Part shown: positions 6,096-12,987 of the stretch, piece after piece
Position numbering within the stretch: the stretch's first letter is position 1
Layout: the number at the start of each line of letters is the position of its first letter
Source of the DNA: a virus
Direction: 5' to 3' (one strand)
Virus record (IMG/VR): IMGVR_UViG_3300030101_004515
Coordinates: 1 to 57,865 of that record
DNA: 57,865 bases
The notes under the pieces: model-generated
Databases searched by the model: none
What the model saw: only the letters and a program-made list of their open reading frames with translations
Told to the model about the DNA's origin: nothing
Position numbers and translations under genes: made by a program

Positions 6096-7820
6096 ATGTT
6101 CAATACGGTAGAGGTTAATGGTTTTTATGTGGATAAGTTCAACCAGTATAATCTACCGGTAGGTAAAGCGGAGAGTGTTTGTCCTCTCTGCTCTCACCTG
6201 CGTAAGCCAGAAAACAGAAAAAAGAAATGTGCAAGCTTAGACTGGGAAAGAGGTTTAGGTACTTGCCATAATTGCAATAAAACATTCCAGCTACATACTT
6301 ACCAAAGAAAAGGTGGTTCGGATATAGAATACAAAAGACCAGCTTACGATACAAAAACGCATAAGCCCGTGCAAAGCAAGGTTCTTAAATGGTTTGAATC
6401 GAGAGGTATATCTAAAAAAACAGTTGAGGATTTAAATATTTCAGAGGGACCAGAGTATATGCCGCAAACTGGAAAGGAAGAGAACACTATTAAGTTTAAT
6501 TATATGATAGGCGACCAGCTTATCAATATTAAATACAGAGACGCGAGAAAAAACTTTAAGCTTTACAAAGGTGCAGAAAAAATATTTTATAATATTAATA
6601 GTATTGTTGGTTACAATTCTTGTATTATAGTTGAAGGCGAAATGGATGTATGTGCTATACACGAAGCCGGTATTTCTAACGTAATATCAGTCCCAAACGG
6701 CGCCACACTAAACACAAACAACCTTGATTACTTAGATAATTGTATAGATTACTTTGCTGATAAAGAAAAAATTATAATAGCTGTTGATAATGATGCAGCT
6801 GGTATAGCCTTAAAACAAGAATTAATAAGAAGATTAGGCTCAGAGGTTTGTTATACTGTTGATTATGAAGAGCATAAAGATGCAAATGACGTATTGTTAG
6901 AAAGCCCTGAAAAGCTGAAATCAATTATCGATAAGGCTTTGCCTGTGCCTTTAGAAAACGTAACGACATTTAAAGACTTAGAAGATGATTTACAAGACTT
7001 TGTTAAAAACGGTTTTAAGCCGGGATTTCAGATTGGGATTAATAACTTTGATAATATCTTCAGCACTTACACTGGTCAGTTTATTACTGTTACTGGTATA
7101 CCTAGCAGCGGTAAAAGTGATTTCGTTGATCAAATGGTAATAGGCTATAATATAGGATATGATTGGAAAATAGGTTTTGCCTCTCCTGAAAACGCCCCCA
7201 CTTATTTACATGCTCATAAAATAATGCGTAAAATATGGGGCGGTATGCCTTCGCATAATGATATTGGTACTGAAAGATGGCAAGAAATATCAAATCATAT
7301 AAACAATAATTATTATTTTATAGATTTAGAAGTTCCATCACTTGAAGCAGTACTACGTAAGGGTGCCGAGCTTGTAAAGCGTAAAGGAATTAAGTGTTTA
7401 GTAATAGATCCTTTTAATAAAATAAGAGACACGAATGCTAATAGTATGGACGTAAACACATATACTTTAGAATATTTAACAAAAATAGAACAGTTTGCCA
7501 AACGTTATGATGTATTGGTAATTATAGTAGCGCATCCTACTAAAATGTATAAAGACAGTTCAGGTAAAATTGAAGAGCCTACAATGTATAACATAAAAGG
7601 AGGAGGCGAGTGGTATGACGCAAGCTATCACGGGCTGCTGGTACATAGAGATTATGAAAATAAAACAACAAAAGTTAAGGTATTAAAAGTAAAGTTTCAA
7701 AATTTAGGAGAAAACGGAGCTGAGTGTTTCTTTACGTGGGAACCGAAAAGTGGTTCTTATATACCATATATCAACGAAGAAGAAGAAGAAGTAGGGCCTT
7801 TACCGTGGGAAAATGGATAG
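6096..7820 (+). CDS. primase-helicase (Toprim plus DnaB-like helicase), 574 aa
   Basis: A T7 gp4/Twinkle-style replicative enzyme that makes primers and unwinds DNA. The N-terminal zinc-binding part has Cys pairs C29/C32 and C57/C60. The Toprim domain shows 'VEGEMD' (E180) and 'AVDNDAAG' (D231/D233). The RecA-type helicase domain begins near residue 310, with Walker A 'GIPSSGKS' at 334-341 and a Walker B-like 'KCLVIDPFNK' further on. At 574 residues the length suits the family. It follows the SSB gene after about 80 bases and overlaps the Vsr gene by 8 bases. It is the only clear replication enzyme here; the polymerase must be outside the window. Confidence 0.9.
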   Translation: MFNTVEVNGFYVDKFNQYNLPVGKAESVCPLCSHLRKPENRKKKCASLDWERGLGTCHNCNKTFQLHTYQRKGGSDIEYKRPAYDTKTHKPVQSKVLKWFESRGISKKTVEDLNISEGPEYMPQTGKEENTIKFNYMIGDQLINIKYRDARKNFKLYKGAEKIFYNINSIVGYNSCIIVEGEMDVCAIHEAGISNVISVPNGATLNTNNLDYLDNCIDYFADKEKIIIAVDNDAAGIALKQELIRRLGSEVCYTVDYEEHKDANDVLLESPEKLKSIIDKALPVPLENVTTFKDLEDDLQDFVKNGFKPGFQIGINNFDNIFSTYTGQFITVTGIPSSGKSDFVDQMVIGYNIGYDWKIGFASPENAPTYLHAHKIMRKIWGGMPSHNDIGTERWQEISNHINNNYYFIDLEVPSLEAVLRKGAELVKRKGIKCLVIDPFNKIRDTNANSMDVNTYTLEYLTKIEQFAKRYDVLVIIVAHPTKMYKDSSGKIEEPTMYNIKGGGEWYDASYHGLLVHRDYENKTTKVKVLKVKFQNLGENGAECFFTWEPKSGSYIPYINEEEEEVGPLPWENG

Positions 7821-8265
7821 AGTAAGCAAGGAAACAAGGTCTAAGATTATGCGAAGCATAAAAGGCAAAGACACAAAGATTGAAGCGCGTCTTGCTAAAG
7901 CGCTGTGGCACAAAGGATTACGTTACCGTAAAAACAACAAGAAGATAAAAGGAAAACCTGATATTTGTTTTGCTAGTAAAAAGTTAGCTATATTTGTTGA
8001 TGGTGAGTTTTGGCACGGACACGAATGGGAAGAGAGAAAAAAGAAACTGAAGACGAACAGGGAGTTTTGGATTAGTAAGATAGAAAGAAACATGGAGAGA
8101 GATAAGGAAACAAACCAGCATCTTATAAATGAAGGCTGGTCGGTTATGAGGTTTTGGGGGAAAGATATAAACGAAAGGCTGGATCACTGCGTAGAAAAGA
8201 TTTGCGAAGCGCATGCCGGTATACATAATAAACAGACAATACAAATTCATGATGGGAAGTTATAG
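7813..8265 (+). CDS. vsr: Vsr-type (very short patch repair) mismatch endonuclease, 150 aa
   Basis: Vsr nicks next to the T in T:G mismatches produced by deamination of 5-methylcytosine. The family signature is clear: 'RSKIMRSIKGKDTKIE' at the N terminus with E24, 'GKPDICF' with the metal-binding D50, 'FVDGEFWHGH' with H68, then 'FWISKIERNMERD' and 'LINEGWSVMRFW'. Length is near normal (E. coli Vsr is about 155 aa). Oddly, the Cys residues that bind structural zinc in E. coli Vsr are missing: Glu65 stands where Cys66 would be, and the 'WEC' cysteine after the last strand is Gly. It overlaps the primase-helicase by 8 bases and lies one small gene upstream of the dCMP-specific-looking ThyA relative. 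Confidence 0.85.
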   Translation: MDRVSKETRSKIMRSIKGKDTKIEARLAKALWHKGLRYRKNNKKIKGKPDICFASKKLAIFVDGEFWHGHEWEERKKKLKTNREFWISKIERNMERDKETNQHLINEGWSVMRFWGKDINERLDHCVEKICEAHAGIHNKQTIQIHDGKL

Positions 8266-8509
8266 CCCAACAAGACCAGAAATTAAAGCTAACGATTACT
8301 GTATTAGAAATAATATACGTATCTTTCCTGTGTGCGTACAGAATCACAAGCTTTGGAAGGTTGGCATAAACTTTGGCCCTTACAAAAAAGGCGAGAAACC
8401 TAACTTATCGCCAGACTCGTATGGACCGGGTGAAATACAAAAACAAATTTATAACGCAAGTGTTTATTACTATAATAAATACGGGGTTAATACGAAAGCA
8501 AAAGGATAA
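8249..8509 (+). CDS. conserved small phage protein, 86 aa
   Basis: Basic protein containing 'GSYSPTRPEIKANDYCI' and a 'WKVGINFGPYKKG' beta segment. Similar small proteins of unknown function seem familiar from marine phages. The frame is open from 8213, but ATG at 8249 or 8252 is preferred, giving a short overlap with the end of vsr. It is sandwiched between vsr and the thymidylate-synthase relative, so a role in the same module is possible. No function assigned. Confidence 0.55.
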   Translation: MMGSYSPTRPEIKANDYCIRNNIRIFPVCVQNHKLWKVGINFGPYKKGEKPNLSPDSYGPGEIQKQIYNASVYYYNKYGVNTKAKG

Positions 8510-8516
8510 TAACAAT

Positions 8517-9320
8517 ATGATTTACGAAAAGAATTATAGAGCGCTTATAACAAGAATTGTTAAAGACGGAAACTATAGAGAAGACAGAACAGGCGTAGGA
8601 ACAAAATCTTTATTTCATCAAAGATTAAATGTTAATATAAGCGCAACAAAAAAATTAGGTCAAGAAAAAATAGAAGGCGATAACTTTCCAATTTTAAACG
8701 GAAAGCATATGAGTCAAAACATATTTGACACAGAGTTTGAGTGGTTTATGAACGGCGAAACAAATATTCAAAGATTTAAAGATAATAATGTAACCATATG
8801 GGACAACTGGGCGACACCTGAGGGCGATTTAGGCCCTGTTTATGGCTATCAACTAAGAAATTTTAATGGACAAGGAATTGATCAATTAAAACAATTAATA
8901 GACGGCATAAATAAAGATAGGCACGGAAGACGTCATATAATTAGTTTGTGGAACCCCGCGATGATACAAGATATGGCATTACCGCCTTGCTATTTATATT
9001 TCCAATTTTATATAAACCACGGAATGATAAGCATGTTTGTGGTTCAGAGATCCGGTGATATGTTTTTAGGTGTTCCATATGATGTTTGTTTGTTTGCTAA
9101 AATATTATTATATGTAGCTTCTGAAACAAATACAGTTCCAAAAAACATTGACATATCTATTATAGACGCGCATATATATTTAAATCATTTTGATGCAGTA
9201 AAAGAATATATGAACAACACGGATTATAAAGATGGGGCAAAGTTTACATATCAAAGCGGAAGGCTTACGTTAAAAAATTATAAGCCGGGACCAAAAATTA
9301 AAGCGCCGGTAGCAGTATGA
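8517..9320 (+). CDS. thymidylate-synthase-family enzyme, predicted dCMP-specific (methylase or hydroxymethylase), 267 aa
   Basis: Full-length ThyA-type enzyme aligning with E. coli ThyA end to end. It keeps the folate/dUMP framework: R24 ('EDRTGVGT'), E73, W95 ('VTIWD'), nucleophile C158 ('PPCY'), 'QRSGD', 'DAHIY' (H219, Y221) and the C terminus 'IKAPVAV'. The key difference is D189 (codon 9081-9083). Counting from the catalytic Cys, it falls exactly on E. coli Asn177, which selects dUMP. In T4 dCMP hydroxymethylase this position is Asp, and Asn-to-Asp ThyA mutants favour dCMP. The residue after the catalytic Cys is Tyr rather than His. Retention of W95 hints at full reduction to a methyl group, but hydroxymethylation cannot be excluded. 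The ATG at 8517 is chosen because the upstream frame overlaps another gene. The last bases overlap the MazG gene. Confidence 0.85.
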   Translation: MIYEKNYRALITRIVKDGNYREDRTGVGTKSLFHQRLNVNISATKKLGQEKIEGDNFPILNGKHMSQNIFDTEFEWFMNGETNIQRFKDNNVTIWDNWATPEGDLGPVYGYQLRNFNGQGIDQLKQLIDGINKDRHGRRHIISLWNPAMIQDMALPPCYLYFQFYINHGMISMFVVQRSGDMFLGVPYDVCLFAKILLYVASETNTVPKNIDISIIDAHIYLNHFDAVKEYMNNTDYKDGAKFTYQSGRLTLKNYKPGPKIKAPVAV

Positions 9321-10072
9321 AATATTACCTGTATCACATTCCCGGTAAAAAAATTGGCGTCACAACCAATGTACTGAAACGCGTAACTAAAGTACAAGGT
9401 TTTAAATCAGGCGAGTATGAGATTCTACTTAGCTCTGACGATATAAACTATATATCAGATAAAGAAAGAGAACTGCAAAAAAAGTTCGGATACAAGGTGG
9501 ACATAACACCATACAATCAATTACTTATGAGAAAAAAAGAAATGAAAATAAACGTTACAGAGCAGACCACTACGTTTCCTTGTCCTCGTGTTCATTTAGC
9601 AGACGCGCTATTAGAAAACGACGGGATGATTTGGGAAACAACTTTAGGTCAGTTTGAAAACACGGAGCTAACAAGAACGTGGATATTAGCTAATGCTAAA
9701 AAGTCTATGTTCAATAACGAAAAATGTTTTATATACAATAAAGCATACTATGAAGAATTTCTATTCCAAACCAACGGAAGAAATATCTTTGATAGAATAC
9801 GCGCGTGGGCAAAAGAAAGAAACATTTACACGCACGGTGATATTAAAACGCAGCTACTTAAACTTTACGAAGAGGCCGGCGAATTGTCTCAGGCTGTTTT
9901 AAAAGAAGACAAGCAGGAAACTGTAGACGCCATAGGCGATTGTGTTGTTGTTTTAACTAACTTATCTGAGCACTTAGGCGTTAATATAGAAGAATGTATT
10001 GAACACGCTTACGATCAGATTAAGGCAAGAAAAGGTAAAATGGTAAACGGAACATTTGTAAAAGATGAGTAA
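9317..10072 (+). CDS. fusion of a GIY-YIG-like N-terminal module and a MazG-type NTP pyrophosphohydrolase, 251 aa
   Basis: Residues 1-75 resemble a degenerate GIY-YIG-type module: 'YYLYHI', 'KKIGVTTN', Arg22 and the helix 'DKERELQKKFGY'. The middle (75-170) is unrecognised. Residues about 180-245 are a MazG-like all-alpha pyrophosphohydrolase, with 'EEAGELSQ' for metal binding, then 'ETVDAIGDCVVVL' and a helical tail. MazG enzymes cleave (d)NTPs to monophosphates; the T4 dCTPase gp56 belongs to a related dimeric dUTPase family. Start overlap (ATGA) with the dCMP-type enzyme suggests the two act together, perhaps supplying dCMP. Substrate is inferred from context only; catalytic competence of the N-terminal module is doubtful. 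Confidence 0.65.
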   Translation: MKYYLYHIPGKKIGVTTNVLKRVTKVQGFKSGEYEILLSSDDINYISDKERELQKKFGYKVDITPYNQLLMRKKEMKINVTEQTTTFPCPRVHLADALLENDGMIWETTLGQFENTELTRTWILANAKKSMFNNEKCFIYNKAYYEEFLFQTNGRNIFDRIRAWAKERNIYTHGDIKTQLLKLYEEAGELSQAVLKEDKQETVDAIGDCVVVLTNLSEHLGVNIEECIEHAYDQIKARKGKMVNGTFVKDE

Positions 10073-10316
10073 AAAAGAATTTGATTTTAGAGACCCTATC
10101 ATACAAAAAGTTGTAGAAAAGTTTATATCAAGATCTGACGTAGGCTATAGCAAATATAAAGTAACGCTAGAACAAGACAGCAAATCTATTAACGAGTGGC
10201 TTAACAATATACAAGAAGAGCTAATGGATGCTGTAAACTATATTGAAAAGCTTAAATCTGTTTTGGCTGACGAGCTTCAAGAAGTTTTGCTTAAGAACTA
10301 TCATGAGAAAGATTAG
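10065..10316 (+). CDS. small MazG-fold-like phage protein, 83 aa
   Basis: Contains 'RSDVGYSKYKVTL' and the helix 'NNIQEELMDAVNYIEKL', whose EExxD arrangement is the metal-binding pattern of all-alpha NTP pyrophosphohydrolases. Proteins with this signature are common in tailed phages and sometimes annotated as nucleotide pyrophosphohydrolases. It overlaps the upstream MazG fusion by 8 bases and the downstream nuclease by 14 bases. A role in the dNTP pool is plausible but not shown. Confidence 0.55.
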   Translation: MSKKEFDFRDPIIQKVVEKFISRSDVGYSKYKVTLEQDSKSINEWLNNIQEELMDAVNYIEKLKSVLADELQEVLLKNYHEKD

Positions 10317-10785
10317 ACGCAGCAAGAAGCGCGGCCCCGTAGTATCAAAAAAAGTAACATATGACGGAATTAATTTTGCTTCAGGTTTAGAAAAATATAT
10401 GTATATTGCATTAAAGCAAAACGGTATAAAAGCTGTTTACGAAAACCGAACTTTTGTTTTAATTCCTGGATTTTACTTTGATAGCCAAAGCTATGAAAGA
10501 ACAGCGAACGCTAAGGGCGAATATAAGGATAGGGGTATGAAAAGTATTCAACCGATCAAGTATACGCCTGATTTTGAGGGAGAGGGATTTATAATAGAAT
10601 GTAAGGGTAGAGCTAACGAAACGTTTTCTATGCGGTGGAAATTGTTTAAAAAACACATAACAGAACAACTTCCGGGTATTGTACTTTACAAGCCCCAAAA
10701 CCAAAAAGAATGCGACAAAACAGTGGAGCTAATATTAGAGTCTCAAAAGCGATTGCGAGACAAAAATATAGAGAAAGACAAATAA
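10303..10785 (+). CDS. PD-(D/E)XK nuclease (DUF1064/resolvase-like), 160 aa
   Basis: A compact nuclease with the fold signature E30 (in 'SGLEKYMY'), D90 ('YTPDFEG') and E99/K101 ('IIECKGR'). This pattern fits DUF1064 and T7 endonuclease I-like phage enzymes that cut branched DNA or help degrade host DNA. The N terminus is highly basic (RKIRRSKKRG). The ATG at 10303 is preferred to the upstream in-frame start at 10243, which would overlap the previous gene by more than 70 bases. Confidence 0.7.
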   Translation: MRKIRRSKKRGPVVSKKVTYDGINFASGLEKYMYIALKQNGIKAVYENRTFVLIPGFYFDSQSYERTANAKGEYKDRGMKSIQPIKYTPDFEGEGFIIECKGRANETFSMRWKLFKKHITEQLPGIVLYKPQNQKECDKTVELILESQKRLRDKNIEKDK

Positions 10786-10883
10786 ATAAGTACGTTAACT
10801 GGGCGATAGAGAGCAGGGGATATTTAAAATGGAAAGAGATTGAGGCTATTCACGATAAGTATAACGTAAAAGTATATGGCTAG
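10710..10883 (+). CDS. small hypothetical protein, 57 aa
   Basis: A 57-residue basic protein starting inside the nuclease gene (76-base overlap) and overlapping the next tiny gene by 8 bases. Its C-terminal half has a plausible folded composition with several Trp/Tyr. The long overlap weakens the case. Without it, 10786-10875 would be an unexplained gap in an otherwise packed operon. Confidence 0.4.
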   Translation: MRQNSGANIRVSKAIARQKYRERQINKYVNWAIESRGYLKWKEIEAIHDKYNVKVYG

Positions 10884-11013
10884 AAGAAACATTACATACA
10901 CATATATAGAGCGACCTAAAAAAAGAAGGCCGGGCGTTCACGCTAAAACAAAAACCAGCGGGCTGAAGTCTAGCAAGTATTACAAGAAAAAATATAGGGG
11001 GCAGGGAAGATGA
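10876..11013 (+). CDS. small basic phage protein, 45 aa
   Basis: Very basic 45-residue protein with 'KKRRPGVHAKTKTS' and a 'KKYRGQGR' C terminus, a composition I associate with a recurrent tiny marine-phage protein. It overlaps its neighbours on both sides by 4-8 bases. Probably binds nucleic acid or the ribosome by charge; function unknown. Confidence 0.6.
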   Translation: MARRNITYTYIERPKKRRPGVHAKTKTSGLKSSKYYKKKYRGQGR

Positions 11014-11165
11014 CAATTAAAAAGAACAACGTACATTGGGAGATTCATATAGGCTATTATCCGGGCATACTGTTTGGGATTAGAAGTTACAAAATGAAAG
11101 GATACGATGATCACGTGTTATATTTGCCTCTTGTAGATTTTTGTTTAACCATATATAAAAAGTAA
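11010..11165 (+). CDS. conserved small phage protein, 51 aa
   Basis: 51-residue protein with the stretch 'EIHIGYYPGILFGIR' followed by a hydrophobic C-terminal part 'HVLYLPLVDFCLTIY'. Similar tiny proteins seem familiar from tailed phages; function unknown. Starts in a 4-base overlap and ends one base before the DnaA-like gene. Confidence 0.55.
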   Translation: MTIKKNNVHWEIHIGYYPGILFGIRSYKMKGYDDHVLYLPLVDFCLTIYKK

Positions 11166-11166
11166 C

Positions 11167-11619
11167 ATGGAATTAACCCAAATTAAAAACATTCTAATAG
11201 ATTTATTTGACAATGATTTTAGTAAGCCAAATAGGCAAAGGCACAATGTATATCAGCGCGCGGTTTATTTCAGGCTATGCCGAGATCTTACACCTTATGC
11301 CCTAACAGATATTGGCGCAGTAATTAATAAGGACCACGCCTCCGTACTCCATGGGCTAAAACTGTTTAAAAACTTTAAGATTTGGGGAGAGGATATATAT
11401 CTTTCGATTTATAAGCAGGCTAGACTAAAGCTAAAGCAAAAGTATGGGTTTGCTAACCCGCACGCAAACATGACAGTTGAAGAGAGATACAGGGAACTTC
11501 TTATGCACCATATAATTCTAAAAGAAAAATATCACAAAACAAAGAAAGAGTTAGAAAAAATTCGTAATTTTAATGTATCTGATTTTCAAACAGTTAGTAA
11601 TGGGATATACAATAGATGA
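11167..11619 (+). CDS. stand-alone DnaA domain IV-like DNA-binding protein, 150 aa
   Basis: Residues about 20-75 match the DnaA C-terminal DNA-binding domain: a helix with 'RAVYFRLCRDLTPYAL', then the signature-like 'IGAVINKDHASVLHGLK' corresponding to the bacterial 'DHTTVLHA' helix-turn-helix. The AAA+ domain is absent, and the remaining 75 residues are a charged helical tail ending in 'YHKTKKELEKI'. It may bind DnaA boxes to recruit or block the host initiator, or act on the phage origin. It overlaps the next gene by 20 bases. Confidence 0.7.
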   Translation: MELTQIKNILIDLFDNDFSKPNRQRHNVYQRAVYFRLCRDLTPYALTDIGAVINKDHASVLHGLKLFKNFKIWGEDIYLSIYKQARLKLKQKYGFANPHANMTVEERYRELLMHHIILKEKYHKTKKELEKIRNFNVSDFQTVSNGIYNR

Positions 11620-11830
11620 TATAGAAAAGATAGCGGCTTTTAAGTCTTGGTCAAAAAAAAGAAAGATCGATACACTTCTTGAAATAGACGCGGATTTATA
11701 TTGTAACTTAGGGATGGAGTCAAGCAGAAGCGAAGTAGAAGCCATTAAAGTGCAGTCAAGAAAAATATACAGGCTTATAAAAACAATAGACGAATACGAT
11801 GGTAAAATGCTATTAAGAAACGAACGATGA
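11600..11830 (+). CDS. hypothetical helical protein, 76 aa
   Basis: Unrecognised charged helical protein ('DIEKIAAFKSWSKKRKID'). The ATG at 11600 is preferred over an in-frame start at 11573 because it reduces overlap with the DnaA-like gene. It ends in an ATGA-type overlap with the lipoprotein gene. No catalytic motif. Confidence 0.5.
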   Translation: MGYTIDDIEKIAAFKSWSKKRKIDTLLEIDADLYCNLGMESSRSEVEAIKVQSRKIYRLIKTIDEYDGKMLLRNER

Positions 11831-12018
11831 AGTTTATTGACTACGTTATGTGTTTTTTTATTATATTGTTGTTTATAACAGTGGCTTCATGCAGTAAGGA
11901 AGAGGATAGGTGTGCACAGTATGACTTACAAGATGAGGAACTTTTAAATGAGTGTGTTGATGGTGTTTGCACACAGATTGTTCAGGTGACAACAACATGT
12001 ATAACTTATGAACAATGA
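11827..12018 (+). CDS. small lipoprotein, 63 aa
   Basis: A short N terminus, a hydrophobic stretch (residues 7-20) and the lipobox 'VASC' followed by an acidic 'SKEED' indicate a signal-peptidase II lipoprotein of about 42 mature residues. The mature part has four Cys (two near 'ECVDGVC', one near 'TTTC') that could form disulfides in the periplasm. In an early/middle block such a protein could act in superinfection exclusion, or it could be a spanin. Overlaps the oxygenase gene by 4 bases. Confidence 0.7.
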   Translation: MKFIDYVMCFFIILLFITVASCSKEEDRCAQYDLQDEELLNECVDGVCTQIVQVTTTCITYEQ

Positions 12019-12581
12019 TTTATATAAAAGATAATTTTTTACCGTTAAATCTTTATAACCAATTAATTAGCTTTTGTGATAAATTTACAGAGATCAAATA
12101 TCCCGATAAATCTTTTTGGGTTAAAGAATTACCTAAAGAGTTTGAATATTATATGATCAGTGAATTAGAAAAATTAGAAAATAAAAAAATAAATAATATA
12201 TTAGCTTTTGCAAGAGAAGCTAAGCAAAATCAAGATAACGATTGGCGCATACATAATGACACTATAATTGAAGGGCAACAACCTGATAGAGCTGTCGTAT
12301 TGTTTGTAAAAGCAAAAGAGGATAAATTAAACGGAACAGCTTTTTGGGAGCATAAAGAGTATGGGCATACGTATATTAAATCAGATAACGAAGAGTTTAA
12401 TCGTATGCTATTAGAAGACGCAAATGATGAATCAAAATGGAAATTAAATTCTGTAATAGGGTATAAGGACAACAGATTACTGTCTTACCCGTGTAATTAT
12501 TTCCATAGTAAATATCCTAATGAATACATGGACCAAAGAATAGTAGTGGTAATGTTTTATAAAATAGATGAAAGAGAGTAA
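12015..12581 (+). CDS. 2OG-Fe(II) oxygenase-like protein, 188 aa
   Basis: The double-stranded beta-helix signature is visible: H80-x-D82 in 'RIHNDT', the distal iron ligand H164 in 'NYFHSKYP', and R175 in 'QRIVVVMFY' for 2-oxoglutarate. Between them lie strands such as 'RAVVLFVKA' and 'AFWEHKEYGH'. These residues define the 2-oxoglutarate/Fe(II) dioxygenase superfamily (prolyl-4-hydroxylase-like), often found in marine phages with unknown substrates. It overlaps the lipoprotein gene upstream by 4 bases. Substrate unknown; protein or nucleobase hydroxylation are both possible. Confidence 0.7.
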   Translation: MIYIKDNFLPLNLYNQLISFCDKFTEIKYPDKSFWVKELPKEFEYYMISELEKLENKKINNILAFAREAKQNQDNDWRIHNDTIIEGQQPDRAVVLFVKAKEDKLNGTAFWEHKEYGHTYIKSDNEEFNRMLLEDANDESKWKLNSVIGYKDNRLLSYPCNYFHSKYPNEYMDQRIVVVMFYKIDERE

Positions 12582-12771
12582 ATTAATATTGATGGCAAAA
12601 AACGTTTTGCGCTTAGAAGAAACAGTAGACACGCTCATTAGAGAACTTATGCGCACGCAGAATATACAGATGGGTATTTTAGAGACAATGAAGAGAATGC
12701 CCGACTATCAGGAGGCTTTGGATAAATTGAAAAAAGATAATGCTGAAGCTGAAAAAGAAAAGAATACTTAA
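12568..12771 (+). CDS. small coiled-coil protein, 67 aa
   Basis: Charged helical protein with a heptad-like pattern ('LEETVDTLIRELMRTQ'). Start at 12568 overlaps the oxygenase gene by 14 bases; an ATG at 12592 is an alternative. It is the last gene of the + block and is followed by the terminator at 12798-12822. Function unknown. Confidence 0.55.
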   Translation: MKESKLILMAKNVLRLEETVDTLIRELMRTQNIQMGILETMKRMPDYQEALDKLKKDNAEAEKEKNT

Positions 12772-12987
12772 TTAGTTTTTTTTCATATTTGTTTTTAGGG
12801 GTACAGTTTTGTGCCCCTTTTTATTTATACTGTCTTTTAGCGCCTGCTGCTCATACCAATACTTTGATGGCCATTTCTTATCAAGAAAGTCTACAACAGT
12901 GCTTTTTATCGTATAACAAGAAGCAAAGGTTAAAACAAGCAAGGCAAGTAAAAGTCTTTTAGATAATGCTATACACTGCTTTTCCAT
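12772..12987 (-). CDS. small lipoprotein, possible outer-membrane spanin, 71 aa
   Basis: Signal with basic start (SKR), hydrophobic core 'LLLALLVLTF' and lipobox 'FASC' near residue 24, so a signal-peptidase II lipoprotein. It overlaps the start of nothing else but shares 29 bases with the end of the M15 endolysin gene, and is the last gene of the late block. Lipoprotein next to endolysin is the usual place of an outer-membrane spanin, which fuses outer and inner membranes in the last step of lysis; no partner i-spanin is obvious adjacent. Its last codons contain the + strand terminator. Confidence 0.6.
   Translation of the reverse strand: MEKQCIALSKRLLLALLVLTFASCYTIKSTVVDFLDKKWPSKYWYEQQALKDSINKKGHKTVPLKTNMKKN
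12798..12822 (+). terminator. intrinsic terminator of the + strand block
   Basis: Seven-base stem GGGGTAC/GTGCCCC (one G-T pair) with a six-base loop, followed directly by a five-T run on the + strand. It sits 26 bases after the last + gene. The opposite strand lacks a T run, so it is directional. It lies within the coding 3' part of the convergent lipoprotein gene at 12772-12987. Confidence 0.75.

Noticed and set aside
6064-6111. 15-codon hydrophobic mini-ORF overlapping the start of the primase-helicase gene
   Set aside because: Could be a leader peptide, but with no initiation context or conservation evidence it is more likely chance.
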